Shown piece by piece: positions 61,233 through 64,000 of a DNA stretch of 64,000 nucleotides. The stretch covers positions 746,001-810,000 of the forward strand of contig JAQFVV010000056.1 of the NCBI GenBank assembly GCA_028023455.1, read 5' to 3'. Every line of letters starts with the position of its first letter. The stretch's first letter is position 1. The DNA comes from Epiperipatus broadwayi (taxonomy: Eukaryota; Onychophora; Udeonychophora; Euonychophora; Peripatidae). The notes under the pieces were generated by a model that did no database searches, was not told where the DNA came from, and was given only the letters and a program-made list of their open reading frames with translations. Made by a program: the position numbers and the translations under genes.

Positions 61233-61625
61233 GTAAACACTAAAGTAAATGTATCTATTTTTTTTATGTGAATGTGTGAGGAACAGTAAATATTTTACTC
61301 AAAATGTGTCAAGTAAATGAAGCAGTTAGAAAAATTGAATTTAAAAAGTTAAGATAGTTTGTATGATTGTGGGATTTCCCCCTCCTTTTTGCAATGAGAA
61401 TAGTTTTTGTATATCAGTTATTATTAAAAACTTGAAGTATTTTTGTGTTGAATTGAAAAAATTAAATAATACATCAAATTTTTGAAATTAATATTAATAT
61501 TTAATAACAATCACACAATTATTTGTTAAATAATAGATTTGCAACCTTTTTTTTTTTACTTTTTCAAATCTTTTTTTTTAAAATGGTTACAATTGATGGT
61601 TATAATATTTATATATATTTTTTAG

Positions 61626-61765
61626 TTTATTATTCCTGCCCTAGATGAAGGATGGAGCAGTACATTAATTCATTATCTTAATGTTTACCCAGGAGACGTA
61701 TTGAATGCAGTGAAATTTTTAGATGAGTTAAGCTACAAAGATTTTTTAAGTTCTGAAACTCTTAC
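61626..61765 (+). CDS. Probable internal exon of an unidentified host gene
   Basis: A T-rich tract ending TTTTTTAG (61618-61625) precedes 140 bases that are open in one frame, and a perfect GTAAGT donor follows at 61766 (CTTAC/GTAAGTTTT). The 46 codons read FIIPALDEGWSSTLIHYLN, then VYPGDVLNAVKFLDELSYKD and FLSSETL. This is ordinary, amphipathic, globular-looking protein unlike the low-complexity frames nearby, with codon composition richer in G+C than the flanks. Start phase 0, end phase 2. I do not recognise the family. The exon has no repeat relatives elsewhere in the window, which argues against transposon origin. If real, the surrounding sequence is intronic and the gene runs on the plus strand. 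Confidence 0.5.
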
Positions 61766-61961
61766 GTAAGTTTTCAATGCCTTTTTTCCTTTTTTAATTT
61801 TGTTAGTTGTATATACATGTATATGCAAAGTTCTCTGCTTAAAAGCAAGTTGAATAATTAGGTAACAGAGTACTCCAACTAAGTAACAACATTTGGTCAT
61901 TTTCTGTAATTGCCAGTATAATTTAATAACTGAAACACACAGGCTTATTATATACTTATGA
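61766..61961. other. AT-rich spacer, possible intron start
   Basis: Begins with the GTAAGT donor of the preceding exon candidate. Nothing else recognised before the hairpin. Confidence 0.5.
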
Positions 61962-62180
61962 CTATATATGTAATATATAGAGTATATGAGCACAGACTTT
62001 CACATGCCCCACCACTCTCCACACTATCTCATAACACTGATACACTTGAACACATATATGCTGGTGATTATTTATCTTTTCAACATATATGTGTTCAAGT
62101 GTATCAGTGTTATGAGATAGTGTGGAGAGTGGTGGGGCATGTGAAACTCTGTGCTCATATACCCTATATATTACATATAG
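61962..62180. mobile_element. Near-perfect long hairpin, arms of 99 and 97 bp
   Basis: The left arm (61962-62060) and right arm (62084-62180) are reverse complements, with about two substitutions and one 2-base gap, around a 23-base loop. Arm identity is about 97 percent, far higher than for the other palindromes here. Shared words include CATGCCCCACCACTCTCC and ACACTTGAACACATATATG. Both strands show nearly the same open frame, simply because the arms mirror each other. It is either a very young palindromic MITE, an inverted duplication, or a hairpin kept for its RNA. No target duplication could be set. Confidence 0.8.
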
Positions 62181-62362
62181 TTTAATGCAAGAAATGACAA
62201 GCTCTGGACCTTGAGTTCCATTGATTGTGATTCCAGCCACCCTTCATTTCTGGAACCCACACTTTTTATAAATTTCTTACTGATAAACGATTTAATTGTT
62301 TATTTATTATCTTTAATAGTTTGATTCTTGATTTTATTTACCTAATTTCTTAATATTTAAAT
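62181..62362. other. AT-rich spacer
   Basis: No feature recognised. Confidence 0.6.
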
Positions 62363-62510
62363 ATGCGTATTGAAGCAGTCGGATCTGAGTTCGATCCTAG
62401 CTTCATGACATCTAGCCATAAGCCCATTTCAAACCCTAGTACTAACCTTGAATTTCTGATGCAATGGGGCTTTATACGTTCAATCCACACTAATTTCCAT
62501 AAAGAATAAC
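62363..62510 (+). repeat. tRNA-related SINE-like relic
   Basis: Contains GTCGGATCTGAGTTCGATCCTAGC, whose last part (GAGTTCGATCC) is a good Pol III B box. A GC-richer body to about 62485 follows, with no coding potential. The A box is not clear. Confidence 0.4.
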
Positions 62511-63566
62511 TTATTTCAAATGCGTATTAAAATTAATTAGTTTCAGATTTAAATTGATCAATTCTATTAATAAATTCATGATAGAATTATTCATGAATTT
62601 ATATATTATAACTGCATGGATTGTGCATATATATTTGTCAATATTTAAATATATATAATTGTTTAAAAGTTTCATTGCGTCGGGAATGTTTGATTTTATT
62701 TTTAAATAATTTGTTAAAGTTTAATGATTAAAAGCTACATTCTTTCGATAAGCTTTCAGATTTTCCCTTTTCAAAAACAATAGTTAAAGTTTTATTAATT
62801 AGAAAAAAAGATAAGGATTTCCTAATTAAAATCATTTTCTGATTTTAAGAATTCATTTTCTAATTAGAAAATGAATTCAAGTTAATGAGTTTGAAAGCCT
62901 TATTGAAGGAATGTATCTAAATCAACCAGTAAATCTAAAAACATTGATAATGAAAAAAGCGCTAGCCTGAAGGCATCAGAGAACAGATATATATAGCTCT
63001 GAAAAGTTTGGAGAAAAAAGGAAAAAGCCATCTTTGTTGTAGAGAAGTGCAGTGAACTCTATGCATTTAAAAATCATAAGTTTAAATAGTGTTTCGATCA
63101 TGGTGAAGGGCTAAAACATCAGGAATCTGGCTATTGTTCCTCAAGTCCCCTAAAAATCTTAAATGAAGCTGCTGAATCTTTTCCGGACCAATCATGCTGC
63201 TAAAATTATGAAAAGCCACTAAAATGCTGTTCCAGTAATCGACTAAATGAATGCCTACGTTTTTTTACCAACTCGGACGTGTAACCTAAGGATCAAGCCC
63301 GGAAGAAATGGGTAATATATTTCCATAATGAACCTTAAACTTTCTGGCCAGTTCCGAACTTTACTTTACACTCCCTTTAGAGCTCTTTTATGCTTTAATG
63401 TAATAATCTTTATAAAACCTTTTATTCATGCTACTGTAAACTTATATCATAATTCTCTCAACCTCTAGTCTTTAAACTTTCTCTTTTCTTACTTGGCAGT
63501 TCATTTATTATATTATATATATATATTGTGTGCTTTATTAATGTCGTTTATTTTTAATTATATGCC
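62511..63566. other. AT-rich DNA with a small palindrome
   Basis: A short palindrome at about 62849-62879 (GAATTCATTTTCTAATTAGAAAATGAATTC) is self-complementary. About 62940-63320 is GC-richer without an open frame I recognise. Confidence 0.6.
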
Positions 63567-63703
63567 AATAATCTTTCGACTCGATGAGCTCCTTTGTTCT
63601 ATTTGCCTCACGCAAATAATATAATATTAATTATAATAGTAGTTCTCACCCATTAGAACTAAATTTATAAGTTCTATCAATCATTGAGTCGAAAGAAATT
63701 ATT
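63567..63703. mobile_element. Small MITE-like inverted-repeat element, 137 bp
   Basis: The left end AATAATCTTTCGACTCGATGA pairs with the right end TCATTGAGTCGAAAGAAATTATT (about 20-21 bp, one mismatch and a 2-base gap). A second inner pair (TAGTTCT..AGAACTA near 63641-63662) is present. No coding capacity. Contains the CpG-bearing TCGACTCGA core. Confidence 0.55.
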
Positions 63704-64000
63704 ACATGTTTACTATTTTTATAATTGGCTAATAATAAATTATTAACTCCGCTTCCAATCTATGCCCCAGCTATTTTCTCATGTTTACCAATATGTATTT
63801 ATTCATATATATAATCTTAAAAATGTTTTCTGCAAAAGGGTCGATAAAGGAATCAACTAAATATACTCTAATTCAAATTTCAGTTAATTGCTATTTAGAT
63901 TCAGGAAGAGCACGATGATTGGGGCATAATTAATATGATTTGCAAATACTTTAAAATAGTTTTCGTTAAAAGCTCGTTTGACTTTAATTAATTGATCAAG
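63704..64000. other. AT-rich DNA, nothing recognised
   Basis: No feature seen up to the window end. Confidence 0.65.

Noticed and set aside
61958-62240. Nearly identical proteins on both strands
   Set aside because: Caused entirely by the mirror-image arms of the hairpin; no evidence of translation.
1-64000. CRISPR arrays, rRNA genes, bacterial operons, phage or integron structures
   Set aside because: No regularly spaced direct repeats with unique spacers, no rRNA-like conserved blocks, and the composition and transposon types are those of an animal nuclear genome.

Overview
The window looks like intergenic or intronic DNA from an animal nuclear genome. It is very AT-rich (roughly a quarter G+C by eye), depleted of CpG over most of its length, and has no bacterial-style gene density, ribosome binding sites or operons. 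The transposon mix is an RTE-type LINE, Penelope-like elements with a GIY-YIG endonuclease, a BED-type hAT and a mariner. That mix fits an invertebrate, perhaps an arthropod, but the species cannot be fixed from the sequence.

Layout: 1-3.9 kb is AT-rich DNA with little structure. 3.95-5.2 kb is a GC-richer island ending in AATAAA plus an A-rich tail, probably a retro-inserted sequence. 5.2-23 kb carries two small RTE C-terminal fragments (5.7 and 12.8 kb), an inverted-repeat element (8.34-9.24 kb), several tRNA/SINE-like scraps, short tandem duplications and an (AT)n microsatellite. 22.65-23.04 kb is a large old foldback. 23.7-25.4 kb is a Penelope-like element whose two ends are inverted copies of each other. 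27.3-27.6 kb is a palindromic MITE. 28.7-30.4 kb is an old minus-strand Penelope-type RT remnant. 31.345-34.174 kb is a complete but dead hAT element with identifiable ends and an 8-bp target-site duplication. 38.7-39.4 kb is an internally deleted mariner. 41.5-42.1 kb is a three-copy diverged tandem array. 44.8-49.8 kb is mixed: tandem repeats, a Penelope terminal-repeat relic, a small MITE, candidate exons and a CpG-rich block. 50.45-53.12 kb is a 5'-truncated RTE LINE with an intact RT reading frame and the (TGA)n tail typical of the clade. 54.6 kb has a tRNA-Gly-like relic. 59.04-60.64 kb is a second, much younger Penelope-like element, again bounded by inverted terminal repeats. 61.6 kb has the best candidate host exon in the window (open frame, T-rich acceptor, GTAAGT donor). 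It is followed at 61.96-62.18 kb by a near-perfect hairpin with arms of about 98 bp.

The most interesting theme is the Penelope-like elements. Two independent families have the same architecture, with inverted terminal repeats and the reading frame truncated at the junction. Terminal repeats at four or five places carry a conserved stem-loop next to a GAAAC-like box that resembles a decayed hammerhead ribozyme core. In one family the stem pairing is kept despite base change. No clear host gene can be named. Candidate exons are reported with low to moderate confidence.
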